Shown in pieces: positions 11,141 to 21,600 of a stretch of 64,000 bases of DNA. The translations under genes were made by a program, and so were the position numbers. Under the pieces are notes generated by a model, which had not been told where the DNA came from, made no database searches, and saw only the letters and a program-made list of their open reading frames with translations. Position 1 is the stretch's first letter, and every line of letters starts with the position of its first letter. The DNA comes from Chromohalobacter moromii (GTDB lineage: Bacteria; Pseudomonadota; Gammaproteobacteria; Pseudomonadales; Halomonadaceae), in the NCBI RefSeq assembly GCF_023091865.1, contig NZ_JAHXDI010000004.1:310001-374000 (forward strand), written 5' to 3'.

Positions 11141-11169
11141 GGCGTGCCCAATGATGGGCACGCCTTTTT
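11141..11169 (+). terminator. Rho-independent terminator of ppsA
   Basis: A perfect 10-bp stem GGCGTGCCCA / TGGGCACGCC with a 4-base loop ATGA is followed by five T. It lies 42 bp after the ppsA stop codon. Confidence 0.9.
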
Positions 11170-11186
11170 CGTTTCCGGACGGTGCA

Positions 11187-13001
11187 TTACTGATGCAGCC
11201 AGTTGCGTAGTTTGAGCAGCAGCAGTTCGCCATCGCTGAGGCTAGCGCGTTCGGTGAGCAAATCGATCAACGTCGCGGGGCGGTCGGTGATGATGTTGTC
11301 GACGCCCATATCGATGTAGCGTGACATGTCACGGGCGCTGTTGACGGTCCAGACGTGCAGCTCGCGGCCACTGTCATGCACCATGCTGACGGTGCCGGCA
11401 TCGGCGCGGGTGTGACGCAGGCCGATGATGTCGGCTGGGGTCGAGGTCAGAGCGCCGGGCAGCAGGAATTGAACGAACAGCGTGGTATCGATATCAGGGG
11501 CATAGTCTTCGACGTCGCGAATCACCGTCGGCGATAACGACGCGATGACTGCGCTGTCGGCGATGCCGTAATGCCGCAAACGTTCGACCACTGCCTCGAT
11601 GAGTGCTTGCTCGTTGCCGGGGGTGGGCTTGAGCTCGACGTACAGGCGCGACTTGCCATGTGCGAGGCCAATCACCTGATCGAGCGTTGCCAAGCGTTCA
11701 TCGGAAAAGTCATCACCGAACCAACTGCCGATATCGATATCGCGCGTTTCTTCTAGCGTCAGGTCGTTGATATTCAGTGCCTGACCGGTGAGGCGTTCTA
11801 ACGTGCGGTCGTGAGAGAGGACGACATTGCCGTCGCGCAACAGCCTGACGTCCAGCTCCAGATAGTCGGCGCCTTCCTGAATGGCTTGGCGCATCGCCGC
11901 TAGGGTATTCTCCGGTGCCGCCAACGAACTGCCGCGATGGGCGGTGACGGTGACGTCGTCGCGTAGTTGGAAGTCGCTCAGCACCCATCCCGCTTGGAGC
12001 AGCGCGAAGACCAGCAAGGCGGCCTCGGCGGCCCAGGCCCACCATCCCGACTGTCGGGGAGCCGGTGCGTCCGCGACACCGAGTACGCCGCCTCCCAAGC
12101 GTCGATAGAGATTGGCCACGAGCAGGCTATTGGCCGCGACACCCAGAAACGTCACGGCGATGATCGACAGCGTATAGGCCGCCACGTAGACCAGCATGAC
12201 GGGAATCAGCAGTGAGATGCGATCCGGTAGGTGGCTGATCAGCGGTGATGCCAGGCTATTGAATAGGATGCTGAACAGGACCGGCAGCGCGGCGACACCT
12301 AGGGCGAATGTCAGTGCCAGGGCCGTGATGCGCGCATGTCGCCCTCGTGTTAGCGCACGGCTGCGTGTCAGCGCCTGGAGTGGGGAAAGACGGTCGAGTA
12401 CTAAGGCGGGTAGTGCCAAGAACCAACGCGCGTAAAGCAGTGCTTGCAGCCAGAGAGCGAGGAGTGCCAGGCCGCCGCCGAGCATGGCGAAATACCATAA
12501 GTCTGGGGGCTTCATGCGCATCACGACGTAGAGCTCGGCATCGCCGAGCAAGGCGTCATAACAATAGGCGATCAGCAGCGCAAACGGGACGGCGAGTAAT
12601 AAGTGGGCGCCGACCTGCAGGAATGTGAGCCCGGCGATATCCGGAAAGCGGCGACCGATTTGCCACAGTGTGTTCATCGTTGCCCGGTAGCGTCCCGGGC
12701 CGGGTGCGGCGACCAGCCGCATCATGCCGCTTTGCTGCAGGAAGATCAGCAGGAAACTCAGTCCCAGCGCCACGAGCCCCCAGGCGAGACCCAAGGGAGA
12801 AAGTGCCATGTCGACGATTTGGGCATTACTGAGTGCCTGACGATGGAAGGCATGCAGCAGGCTGGTCAGGGTCCAGGTTGTCAACGGCACCAAGACGGCC
12901 GTGGCAAGGACAGTGAAAAATAGATGAAAAACCAGTAACGCTCGTCCCTGAGCGCGCAATTGGGTCGCAATGTCACCCAGCAACGTGCGGGTGGCGAGCA
13001 T
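11187..13001 (-). CDS. Membrane-anchored glycerophosphodiester phosphodiesterase
   Basis: 604 residues. The first about 330 residues form a multi-pass hydrophobic domain of the glycerophosphoryl diester phosphodiesterase membrane family. The C-terminal GDPD barrel starts at VTAHRGSSLAAPENTLAAM (about residue 350) and carries the metal and catalytic residues in HRG, ELDVRL and SHDRTLERLTG, plus YVELKP later. It would hydrolyse glycerophosphodiesters to glycerol-3-phosphate and an alcohol at the membrane. This fusion is distinct from periplasmic GlpQ and cytosolic UgpQ, so no symbol is given. It stands alone and converges with ppsA. Confidence 0.88.
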   Translation of the reverse strand: MLATRTLLGDIATQLRAQGRALLVFHLFFTVLATAVLVPLTTWTLTSLLHAFHRQALSNAQIVDMALSPLGLAWGLVALGLSFLLIFLQQSGMMRLVAAPGPGRYRATMNTLWQIGRRFPDIAGLTFLQVGAHLLLAVPFALLIAYCYDALLGDAELYVVMRMKPPDLWYFAMLGGGLALLALWLQALLYARWFLALPALVLDRLSPLQALTRSRALTRGRHARITALALTFALGVAALPVLFSILFNSLASPLISHLPDRISLLIPVMLVYVAAYTLSIIAVTFLGVAANSLLVANLYRRLGGGVLGVADAPAPRQSGWWAWAAEAALLVFALLQAGWVLSDFQLRDDVTVTAHRGSSLAAPENTLAAMRQAIQEGADYLELDVRLLRDGNVVLSHDRTLERLTGQALNINDLTLEETRDIDIGSWFGDDFSDERLATLDQVIGLAHGKSRLYVELKPTPGNEQALIEAVVERLRHYGIADSAVIASLSPTVIRDVEDYAPDIDTTLFVQFLLPGALTSTPADIIGLRHTRADAGTVSMVHDSGRELHVWTVNSARDMSRYIDMGVDNIITDRPATLIDLLTERASLSDGELLLLKLRNWLHQ

Positions 13002-13075
13002 GGCAACTCCTTCGTTTCCTATCAGGATATTGCAAGCCTCGCATCGTCGCTCGCCGCTGGCAAATAGCAGTGCTA

Positions 13076-13564
13076 TCAGTCGTCTAGCGTTAACGGCTCA
13101 TGCGCAATCACGATTCCGTTGTTGTCGGCGTAAAGCCACTGCCCTGGTGCGATCGTCACGCCGCCGAAAGTGATGGGAATATCGCGCTGGCCCTCGCCAC
13201 GTTTCTCGCTCTTGCGCGGATGCGTGCCAAGCGCTTGGATGCCGAGTGGTGTCTCGTTGAGAATATCGACATCGCGTACGCATCCATGGACGATGATGCC
13301 GGCCCAGCCATTGTCGGCGGCTTTGGCGGCCAGCATGTCGCCCAGCAGAGCGCAACGCCAGGAGCCACCGCCATCAACGACCAGGATGGCACCATCGCCG
13401 GGTTCGTTGACTGCTTCCTTGACGCGCGAGTTGTCCTCGAAGCACTTGACCGTGCGTACTGGCCCGTAGAAGGCGTCGTGTCCGCCGACATTGACCAACG
13501 ATGGCTCGATCACCTTGACGTCGGGATAGGCGTCACAAATATCGGGAGTAATGATAGTGGGCAT
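13076..13564 (-). CDS. rraA: Ribonuclease E activity regulator RraA / HMG aldolase fold protein
   Basis: 162 residues from the ATG at 13562-13564 (E. coli RraA has 161); an upstream in-frame ATG would add eight residues without homology. Family blocks are [38 protein letters not shown] and the C-terminal [11 protein letters not shown]. RraA binds RNase E and the degradosome helicases and inhibits mRNA decay. The fold is shared with 4-hydroxy-4-methyl-2-oxoglutarate aldolases, whose active-site G-X20-R-D motif is only partly kept here, so the regulatory role is favoured but not proven. Confidence 0.85.
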   Translation of the reverse strand: MPTIITPDICDAYPDVKVIEPSLVNVGGHDAFYGPVRTVKCFEDNSRVKEAVNEPGDGAILVVDGGGSWRCALLGDMLAAKAADNGWAGIIVHGCVRDVDILNETPLGIQALGTHPRKSEKRGEGQRDIPITFGGVTIAPGQWLYADNNGIVIAHEPLTLDD

Positions 13565-13672
13565 GCTGTCTCCTCGCCTGTGCGGCATTCGCTGAAACAG
13601 ATGTCATCATGCCATGCCTGATACGTTGCGCCAGTGCGGCCTTGGGGGAAGAAGAACTAGCAAAATGACAGG

Positions 13673-13700
13673 AAGACGCCGGGCGAGGCCCGGCGTCTTT
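13673..13700 (-). terminator. Probable terminator after the outer-membrane protein gene
   Basis: A 12-bp inverted repeat AAGACGCCGGGC / GCCCGGCGTCTT with loop GAG lies 27 bp downstream of the minus-strand barrel gene. The T-tract is clear only when read on the plus strand, so termination on the minus strand may be partial. Confidence 0.65.
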
Positions 13701-13726
13701 TATAGCGGTGCACGATGAGGTGTTGT

Positions 13727-14329
13727 TTAGAACTGCCAGCCCACGGATGCGGAGAAGGAGTCCACCTGGTAGTCGCTGTCGAAATCGTAGCGTTCGTATT
13801 CAGCACGCACTAGGAAGGGGGTGAAGTTGAATTGCGCGCCGGCGCCGTAGACCGGGTCCACGCCATCGTTATCCTTCAGATCGGTGCTGGCGCCACCGAG
13901 ATTACCGTCGATGTCGGTTTCCCACTTCGCCATGCCCGCCTTGGCGAAAAGTTCGAACCAATTCGTGATGGGCAGCTTGCCGACGAGGCTGACGCCGTAG
14001 GCTTCTGACTCGAGGTCGGTATTGGCCGTGTCGTTGCCCTTGAGCTCGACACGTCCGAGGTCTGCATAGAACGCCTCAGTGGCGAAGTAGCGGTTGAAGT
14101 TGTAGCCGACGAAGCCTTTGAAGCTGTTGTCGTCATCGTCGACATCGAAGTCCTCACTGCCTGACTCGATGAAATCGTCAACGTCATCGTCATCGTTTTC
14201 CAGCGAGCTGAAGCCGGTCCCGACGCCGAAGTACAAGCCTTCAGGGTTAGGGGCGGCCATGGCGTTGGGGGCGAGGACGAGAAGACTCGACGTGGCCACG
14301 GAAGCGGTGATCAAAGCCTTGAGTTTCAT
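13727..14329 (-). CDS. Outer-membrane beta-barrel protein with an acidic loop
   Basis: 200 residues. Residues 1-25 are a signal peptide (MKLKALITASVATSSLLVLA, then PNAMA with cleavage before APNPEG). The mature part has alternating barrel strands and ends in ASVGWQF, with the C-terminal Phe used by the BAM complex. It resembles small OmpA/OmpW-size eight-stranded porin-family proteins. The first loop, about residues 43-68, is almost entirely Asp, Glu and Ser, consistent with haloadaptation or cation binding. No enzymatic motif is visible. Monocistronic, flanked by terminators on both sides. Confidence 0.82.
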   Translation of the reverse strand: MKLKALITASVATSSLLVLAPNAMAAPNPEGLYFGVGTGFSSLENDDDDVDDFIESGSEDFDVDDDDNSFKGFVGYNFNRYFATEAFYADLGRVELKGNDTANTDLESEAYGVSLVGKLPITNWFELFAKAGMAKWETDIDGNLGGASTDLKDNDGVDPVYGAGAQFNFTPFLVRAEYERYDFDSDYQVDSFSASVGWQF

Positions 14330-14428
14330 GGGTTCTCCTTGATTTTCTCATCACGACGTACCCTGGCGTGCCGGCCTCGAGGCGCAGCACCGGGTGGACG
14401 GAATGTCATGGCATCCTGCCGTCTCATC

Positions 14429-14442
14429 CCATACTCGTATGG
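14429..14442. repeat. Short inverted repeat upstream of the barrel gene
   Basis: CCATAC-TC-GTATGG is a perfect 6-bp palindrome about 100 bp upstream of the barrel gene start. It could be a regulator site; there is no independent support. Confidence 0.3.
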
Positions 14443-14548
14443 AATGGGAGCGCGAACGAGCGTTTCATATCTAAGCGTCTGTCCTGCCTACTGACAAGTC
14501 GAACAGTGTTAAAAAACGTATTCGGGCGTTGGTAGATGGCGACACTAT

Positions 14549-14576
14549 AAAAAACGCCCCGCATTGGCGGGGCGTT
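14549..14576 (-). terminator. Rho-independent terminator of acnB
   Basis: On the minus strand the stem AACGCCCCGC / GCGGGGCGTT with loop CAAT is followed by a run of T (seen as A at 14549-14554 on the plus strand). It lies about 50 bp after the acnB stop codon. Confidence 0.88.
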
Positions 14577-14624
14577 TCGGTGACCTGCACTCTTCCTCAA
14601 TAGGCGAGCATTGGAGACGAGTGG

Positions 14625-17228
14625 TCAGGCTTCCTCGGCGACCGGAATCACGTTCGCGGCCGCGTTCTGGAACTCTTCGATTTCATGGAAGTTCATGTAG
14701 CGGTAGATTTCACCCGCCATGGCATTGAACTCACTCATGTAACCTTTGTATTCCTCGACGCTCGGCAAACGTCCCTCGACGGCCGCGATGGCGGCAAGCT
14801 CTGCGGAGGCAAGATAGACATTCGCGCCATCGCCCAGGCGGTTGGGGAAGTTGCGCGTGGAGGTCGAGACCACGGTGGACTTGGGCGCCACGCGTGCCTG
14901 GTTGCCCATGCACAACGAGCAGCCCGGCATTTCCATGCGTGCGCCGGCGCGCCCGTAAATGCCGTAATAGCCCTCTTCCGTCAACTGATGTTGATCCATC
15001 TTGGTCGGCGGTGCAAGCCACAGACGGGTCTTCAGGCTGCCGGGGGGCTGTTTTTCGAGCAGTTTACCGGCGGCGCGGAAGTGGCCGATGTTGGTCATGC
15101 ACGAGCCAATGAAGACTTCGTCGATCTGCTCGCCGGCGACCTCGGAGAGCAGGCGCGCGTCGTCCGGGTCATTGGGCGCGCACAGCACGGGCTGGTCGAG
15201 TTCGCTCATATCGATCTCGATCACTGCTGCATACTCGGCGTCGGCATCGGCGCGCATCAGGCTGGGGTCGGCCAGCCATTCCTGCATTGCCTGGATGCGA
15301 CGTTCGAGCGTGCGAGCATCACCGTAGCCGTTATCGATCATCCACTTGAGCAGCGTGATGTTGGAGGTCAGATACTCGGAAACCCGCTCTTCGCCCAAGG
15401 TGATCGTGCAGCCAGCGGCACTGCGTTCGGCGGAGGCATCGGAAAGCTCGAACGCCTGTTCGGCGGTGAGGTCCTCGAGGCCTTCGATTTCCAGAATACG
15501 GCCCGAGAAGAAGTTCTGCTTGTTCGACTTCTCGACGGTCAAGAGGCCGTCTTTGATGGCGTAATAGGGAATCGCATGCACCAGATCGCGCAGCGTGATA
15601 CCGGGCTGGCGTTCGCCTTTAAAGCGCACCAAAACGGATTCCGGCATGTCTAGCGGCATGACGCCGGTGGCGGCGGCGAAGGCGACCAACCCTGAGCCCG
15701 CCGGGAAAGAGATCCCCATCGGAAAACGGGTATGGGAATCGCCGCCGGTACCGACGGTATCCGGCAACAGCATGCGGTTGAGCCACGAGTGGATGATGCC
15801 GTCACCCGGACGTAGCGAAACGCCGCCACGGTTCATGATGAAATCAGGCAGGGTGTGATGGGTCTCGACATCGACCGGCTTCGGATAAGCCGCCGTATGA
15901 CAGAAGGACTGCATCACCAGATCGGCTTGGAAGCCGAGGCAGGCCAGGTCCTTGAGCTCGTCGCGGGTCATCGGGCCGGTGGTGTCCTGCGAGCCGACGG
16001 TCGTCATCTTGGGTTCGCAGTACATGCCGGGGCGTACGCCGCCCATGCCGCAGGCCTTGCCGACCATCTTCTGCGCCAAGGTGAAGCCCTTGCCGGTATC
16101 GATGGGTTGTTCGGGCTTGCGAAAGACCTTGGAGCCGGGTAAGCCGAGTTCGTTGCGTGCTTTCTCGGTCAGGCCACGGCCCACGATCAGCGGAATGCGG
16201 CCGCCAGCACGCACCTCATCGAGGATGACCTGAGTCTTGAGTTCGAAAGTGGAGACGACTTCGTCGCTGCCGTGTCGCGTCACTTTGCCTTCATAAGGAT
16301 AGACATCGATGACATCGCCCATCTCGAGTTTGGAGACATCCATCTCGATCGGCAGGGCGCCTGCATCCTCCATGGTGTTGAAGAAGATCGGTGCTATCTT
16401 GCCGCCGAAGACGAAGCCGCCAGCGCGCTTGTTGGGCACGTTGGGGATGTCGTCGCCGAAGAACCACAATACGGAGTTGGTGGCCGACTTACGCGACGAG
16501 CCGGTGCCCACGACATCACCGACATAGGCGACCGGGAAACCTTTCGCCTTGACCTCGTCGATCTGTGCGATGGGTCCCTTGCTGCCCGGTGCTTCCGGCA
16601 CGATGCCGTCGCGCGGGTTCTTGAGCATGGCGTTGGCATGCAGCGGAATATCGGGGCGCGACCAAGCGTCCGGCGCGGGGGAAAGGTCATCGGTGTTGGT
16701 TTCGCCAGGTACCTTGAACACGCTCAGCGTGACTTTCTCGGCGGGGGCCGGCTTGGCTAGAAACCATTCGGCCTCGGCCCAGGATTCGAGCACGGCTTGC
16801 GCGACGGCATTGCCGTTTTTGGCACGTTCGGCGACATCGTGGAACGCATCAAACATCAACAGGGTGTGCTTGAGCTGTTCGCCGGCTTCCTGGGCAAGGG
16901 CGTCATCGTCGAGGAGTTCGACCAGGGTGGCGATGTTGTAACCGCCTTGCATGGTACCGAGCAGCTTGACCGCATGGGTCTTGTCGATGAGCGGTGACGT
17001 CGCCTCGCCTTTGGCGATGGCGGTCAGAAAGCCGGCCTTGACGTAAGCGGCTTCGTCCACGCCGGGGGGAACGCGGTTGGTGAGAAGCTCGAGAAGCGTT
17101 TCTTCCTCGCCGGCGGGCGGCGCCTTGAGCAACTCGACCAGTTCAGCGGTTTGCTCGGCGTTGAGCGGCTGGGATGGCACGCCTTCGCGCGCGCGCTCCT
17201 CGGCATGTTGGCGGTAGGCTTCAAGCAC
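14625..17228 (-). CDS. acnB: Aconitate hydratase B
   Basis: 867 residues when started at the GTG at 17226-17228, which has GAGGG seven bases upstream and aligns [13 protein letters not shown] with the E. coli start; E. coli AcnB has 865. Longer in-frame starts (ATG 17249, GTG 17288) lack ribosome sites. The N-terminal HEAT-like domain precedes the swivel domain; Fe-S ligands appear in [12 protein letters not shown] and [12 protein letters not shown] (about residues 705-775). It isomerises citrate to isocitrate in the TCA cycle, and apo-AcnB can bind mRNA under iron stress in E. coli. Monocistronic. Confidence 0.96.
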   Translation of the reverse strand: MLEAYRQHAEERAREGVPSQPLNAEQTAELVELLKAPPAGEEETLLELLTNRVPPGVDEAAYVKAGFLTAIAKGEATSPLIDKTHAVKLLGTMQGGYNIATLVELLDDDALAQEAGEQLKHTLLMFDAFHDVAERAKNGNAVAQAVLESWAEAEWFLAKPAPAEKVTLSVFKVPGETNTDDLSPAPDAWSRPDIPLHANAMLKNPRDGIVPEAPGSKGPIAQIDEVKAKGFPVAYVGDVVGTGSSRKSATNSVLWFFGDDIPNVPNKRAGGFVFGGKIAPIFFNTMEDAGALPIEMDVSKLEMGDVIDVYPYEGKVTRHGSDEVVSTFELKTQVILDEVRAGGRIPLIVGRGLTEKARNELGLPGSKVFRKPEQPIDTGKGFTLAQKMVGKACGMGGVRPGMYCEPKMTTVGSQDTTGPMTRDELKDLACLGFQADLVMQSFCHTAAYPKPVDVETHHTLPDFIMNRGGVSLRPGDGIIHSWLNRMLLPDTVGTGGDSHTRFPMGISFPAGSGLVAFAAATGVMPLDMPESVLVRFKGERQPGITLRDLVHAIPYYAIKDGLLTVEKSNKQNFFSGRILEIEGLEDLTAEQAFELSDASAERSAAGCTITLGEERVSEYLTSNITLLKWMIDNGYGDARTLERRIQAMQEWLADPSLMRADADAEYAAVIEIDMSELDQPVLCAPNDPDDARLLSEVAGEQIDEVFIGSCMTNIGHFRAAGKLLEKQPPGSLKTRLWLAPPTKMDQHQLTEEGYYGIYGRAGARMEMPGCSLCMGNQARVAPKSTVVSTSTRNFPNRLGDGANVYLASAELAAIAAVEGRLPSVEEYKGYMSEFNAMAGEIYRYMNFHEIEEFQNAAANVIPVAEEA

Positions 17229-17357
17229 GTTGGGACCCTCGTCAGTCATCGAAACCAGGGCGGGGGCGATGCGCGTGGCGCTAATCACTTCTATATACGC
17301 ACGCGCACGGCGGACACGACCTGGGGCAGGTTGTCACCGGTCTAAGTAGGCAGCGAG

Positions 17358-17386
17358 ATTCTACTCGAAACTGTCGACAATGTTAA
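17358..17386 (-). promoter_or_regulatory. Probable sigma-70 promoter of acnB
   Basis: On the minus strand TTAACA (17381-17386), a 17-bp spacer and TAGAAT (17358-17363) form a good housekeeping promoter about 125 bp upstream of the preferred GTG start. Confidence 0.6.
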
Positions 17387-17499
17387 GAAGGCCTTCTGTG
17401 CCGGGCGTTGAGAGAAAGGTCGAAGGCATGCTCATGCACGGCGGTCGCTGTAGCGGCGCGCTCGCGATATCATGAGTGCTCGGGCAAAGGGGAGTGGAG

Positions 17500-17967
17500 A
17501 TGACCGGCAACGAGAGCAAGGCAAAGCGTATCCAGTCACCATGCGTGGGATTGTGCTCGACGACTGTCGGTGATCGCGTATGCCGCGGTTGCCAACGTAC
17601 AGAGGACGAAATTCGCGACTGGTTCACGCTCGACGCTGAGGCCCGGGCAGCGCGAATGCAGGCACTGGATGCGCTGCGTGTACGTGTTGCGTCACGCTTG
17701 CTACATGTCGATGATCCAGCATGTCTCGAGGCGCAATTGATACGTCATCGAATCCGCTTTCGCAGCGACCAGCCATCGTTATCACGCGCCGTGGAACTGC
17801 TGCGTGTGGGACGCACGCGCATGCAGGATTTGAGTCGCTATGGATTGCGACGCCATGCAAGCGTCGCTCTATACACGCCCGATGCCTTATACGCGGCGCT
17901 TCAGGAAGCGTTGACGCAGGAAGCGCTCCACCGCCTGACCACAGCGCCGACCGAGCACACCGTTTAA
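17500..17967 (+). CDS. DUF1289 domain protein
   Basis: 155 residues from the ATG at 17500, which follows a GGGGAGTGGAG ribosome site. The N-terminal 50 residues carry the DUF1289 cysteine pattern SPCVGLCSTTVGDRVCRGCQ followed by RTxDEIxxW, probably a small metal-binding module. The remaining about 100 residues are helical and not recognised. Function is unknown; DUF1289 proteins are common small cytosolic proteins in proteobacteria. It is followed after 33 bp by miaE, so cotranscription is likely. Confidence 0.75.
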   Translation: MTGNESKAKRIQSPCVGLCSTTVGDRVCRGCQRTEDEIRDWFTLDAEARAARMQALDALRVRVASRLLHVDDPACLEAQLIRHRIRFRSDQPSLSRAVELLRVGRTRMQDLSRYGLRRHASVALYTPDALYAALQEALTQEALHRLTTAPTEHTV

Positions 17968-18000
17968 CGTTAAATCCCCTTCACCTGATAGAAGAAAGCC

Positions 18001-18627
18001 ATGTCCACTGACGTAAGCGCCTTGCTGCCCCAGGAACTGTTGAACTTCTTGCCGTGCGCGACTCCGGATGCTTGGATTCAGGCAGCGCTGGCGCATCCCT
18101 CGCTATTGCTCATCGATCACGCTCAATGCGAGAAAAAAGCGGCATCCACGGCGATGAACTTGATGTATCGCTATGTCGAGCATACTGAGTTGCTGACCAA
18201 AATGTCGCAGCTAGCCCGCGAGGAGCTCTTGCATTTCGAGCAGGTGGTCACTTTGATGCGCGCGCGTGGCGTGCGCTACCGCCAACTTAGCGCCTCGCGC
18301 TATGCAGCGGGATTGCGGCAGCATGTCGGCAAGGATGATCCGCAACGGCTGGTCGATACCCTGATCGTCGGCGCCTTCATCGAAGCGCGCTCCTGTGAAC
18401 GTTTTGCGTCTCTAATCCCTTTTCTGGATGATGAGCTTGCCAAGTTCTATCGCGCTCTGGTTAAGTCGGAAGGACGCCATTACGAAGATTATCTGGCGCT
18501 GGCGCAGCAGTACGCCACGCAGGATATCGCGCCGCGTATCGCGTTTTTCGCCGAGCGTGAGCGCGAACTGATCGAATCACCGGATACCTGCTTTCGTTTC
18601 CACAGTGGTGTGCCGTCGGCAGCGTGA
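18001..18627 (+). CDS. miaE: tRNA-(ms2io6A37) hydroxylase MiaE
   Basis: 208 residues, full length. Diiron ligands are recognisable in AREELLHFEQV (about residues 72-82), the central FIEARSCERF and the C-terminal SEGRHYEDYL (about 157-166), the ExxH pattern of the ferritin-like monooxygenase fold. It hydroxylates the isopentenyl group of ms2i6A at position 37 of tRNAs reading UNN codons, an oxygen-dependent step. Its partner genes miaA and miaB are not in this window. The next gene begins 34 bp after its stop codon. Confidence 0.93.
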   Translation: MSTDVSALLPQELLNFLPCATPDAWIQAALAHPSLLLIDHAQCEKKAASTAMNLMYRYVEHTELLTKMSQLAREELLHFEQVVTLMRARGVRYRQLSASRYAAGLRQHVGKDDPQRLVDTLIVGAFIEARSCERFASLIPFLDDELAKFYRALVKSEGRHYEDYLALAQQYATQDIAPRIAFFAERERELIESPDTCFRFHSGVPSAA

Positions 18628-18661
18628 TCGCGCTCGCCGGCGGTGCCAGCCCAATCAGGGT

Positions 18662-21600
18662 ATGACGACGATGACTCAGGACACCCCGGTACCGCCTCGG
18701 TTGACGCTTTTCGGGCATTTTTCGATGACGCTGGGGGGGACCACGCTCACCCAGTTCAGCTATGACAAGGTCAAGGCGTTGTTGGTCTACCTGTTGCTCA
18801 ACGAGCAAGCGACCAATCGTGCCGGACTGGCTGAAATGCTGTGGCCCGATCAAGGCCTGTCGTCGGGGCGAACCAATTTGCGCCATGCTTTGCATTCCCT
18901 GCGGCAACGTCTCGGCGATGAGGCTGAGTTGGCCTTGACGGTCTCACGCCAAAGCATCGAGTTGCGTCTGGGATCGCATTGGGTGATGGATGTGCGTCGC
19001 CTCGAGACGCTGCTGAAAGCGCCGCCCGAGATCGGGGCCATCGACGAGTTGCTCACCTTGTATCGCGGCGACATGGTCGAAGAACTGCACTTGCCGCAGT
19101 GCAGTGACTTCCAGCGCTGGCTGGTCAAGATGCGTGGCGAATGGCGTCAACGCATGATCGCCTATATCGAGCATGCGCTGGACGGGATCGATGATGTCCC
19201 CGAGGAGATATTGCGTCAGTTGGTGAGCCGTTTCTCGGGGTATGGTCCCTTTCATGAACGCCTGGTGCGCCAGCTAGCCGAGAAAGGGCAAATAGCCGCT
19301 GCGCATGAGCAGTTCAACGCTTATCTGGAGCTGCTGGCGTTGTCAGGCCAGCAGCCCGAGGCTGAGTTTTTGCAGTTGGCGCGCTACTGGTCGGGCGGTG
19401 CGCAGCCGACGGCGCCCACTTCGCCCCAAGGCGCTTTTTCGCGGACCGTGGCACTGGATAGTGCCCCCGTGCGCGAAGACGAAATCGACTATCGCCAGCT
19501 ATCGGTGATGGCGATTCGCCTGCACTTGCAGGGCGACTGGCAGGAGCGTGCCCAGGGCCATGCCTGTCTGCTTCTGCAGGTGGAATTGATGCGTTGGCTG
19601 GAGCGCCAATGTCATCTACTGGGTGGATTCTGGCTGCCTGGCGCTACTGGAGGCCTGGGGCTAGCCTGTTTCGGCACTCACGGGCCGACACACCAATTGG
19701 CCGAGCTGGTGGCATTGTACGAGCATTGTCGCCGCCAGTTACCCGAAGAAGTTCAGCGTCATTGGTCGGGTGGCGATCCGGCGCCGCGTTTCGAACTGGC
19801 GGCGGGGCTCAACAGTGGGCGTGGCTTGTATCTGCCCGAACGCCGCTTGGCCGATCCCCTGGGGCAGGTGACGCAGCCGGCACTCGAGCTCATGAGCGCC
19901 GCCCAGGGTAGCGAGCTGGTGATTTCGCAAGAGTCGAGCCAGCACATGCCCCCCGCGCTGGATCTGCAGCCACGCCTGACAACACGCTTGTTGACCGCCG
20001 ATGGGCGAGTGCGCCTGCGTGCGTTGGTGCTTGGGGTCGACGAAGGCGGGCGCGATGCCACGCCCCCGAGCTTGATCGGACGTGAAGCAGCACTGAGACA
20101 ATTGCGTGATGCGCTGGCCCGAGTGGTTATCGGGTTGCGCCAGAGCGTGCTAGTGCAAGGGGCGCTAGGCATGGGCAAGTCGGCGTTGCTTGTAAGCTTC
20201 CGACAGCTGGAACAAAGCCAGGAGATCGCCTTGTGTTGGCAGCCGACGACCCGGTTGTCGACCCAGACGCCTTATGGGGTGGTGCGCTCGCTATTGCGCT
20301 GGTATCTCGACCGAGATGTCGATAGCTCAACACTGGCCGCCTGGTTGGCCAATGAACCGACGCTGGACGAGTCGCGACGTGAGGTGCTCTACCATGCGCT
20401 GAGCGATGGCGATGGCGATGACATCGGTGAGATTCTCGAGCCGGTCACGCAACTCTTCCATTCGCTGATAGAACGTATCACCGCGAGCCGTCCGCTGGCC
20501 TTGGTCATCGATGACCTGCAATGGCTGGATGAACTCTCGCTCAAGGTATTGCTGGCATTGCAGGCACGCCTGTCGATCAATGTCCCCTTCATGCTGATTG
20601 CTAGTCATCATGGGCGCGAGGCGTTGCCGGTGCGGCTCAACTGGGACCAGCACATCGTGCTGGGGCGTCTGGACAGCACGCAGTCGTCACGCTTGCTGGT
20701 GCAGCTGGCCAAGCATTATCGGCTGCATATCAGTCCGCGTCTGCGTGAGCAGCTCATTGAGCGTTGCGACGGAGTACCGCTTTACTTGCAGGAAATTTGT
20801 CGGCGGCTCGACATGGATCGGCGCGAGGGGCGACGCGTCCAAGTGGATGAGCTGCCACGCGGGTTGCTGGGGCTTCTTTCCAGCCGCATCGAGCAGCTCG
20901 ATGCCGACCGTGATGTGGCGCATGTCGCGGCGGTGCTCGGGCGCCAATTCCGGATCACCTTCTTGCGTGAATGCACCGGGCTCGGCGACACACGTCTCAA
21001 GCAGGTGCTCGATCATATGCAGCGCCTGGAGATCATCGAGCCTTGTCATGGCGATAGTCCGTTCGACTACCAGTTCGTTCATCAACTGTTGCAGGAAGCC
21101 GCGTACCTTTCTTGTCCTCGCGATGTCAGGGAGCGGCTCCATCACCAGGTCGTCACGCTCATCGAGGAACGCTTTCCGGCCTTGATTGGCCAGCATCCGG
21201 GCTATTTTGCGTCTCACTTACGTCGTAGCGGCGACCATGCGCGGGCGGCGCGCTACTTCGAGCTTGCCGCGCGGGCCGCTCTCAAACTCAGTGCCAACCG
21301 CACGGCGCTTCAGATGGCCGACTCTGGCCTGGAGTGCCTGCAAGATCTCGCCTCTCAAGAAGAGCGCCATATCAGCCTGTTGACGGTGCGCGGCCAGGCT
21401 GCCTTTGCACTCGAAGGGCACGGTTCACCCACGGCGCATGAGAGCTTCGTGCGCGCCAAGGATATGCTGGGGACGCTGGAAGCGCGGCGCGTCGAAGACG
21501 ACGAACCGGATGACGAGCAACCGTTTCTGGTGACCTGGGGGCTCTGGGTCGGTTGCAGCCAGCGCCATGCGCATGCCGATGCATTTGCATTAGCGGCACG

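Noticed and set aside
14685-15653. Plus-strand frame of 322 codons opposite acnB
   Set aside because: Shadow in a GC-rich conserved gene; Gly/His/Arg-rich translation with no family.
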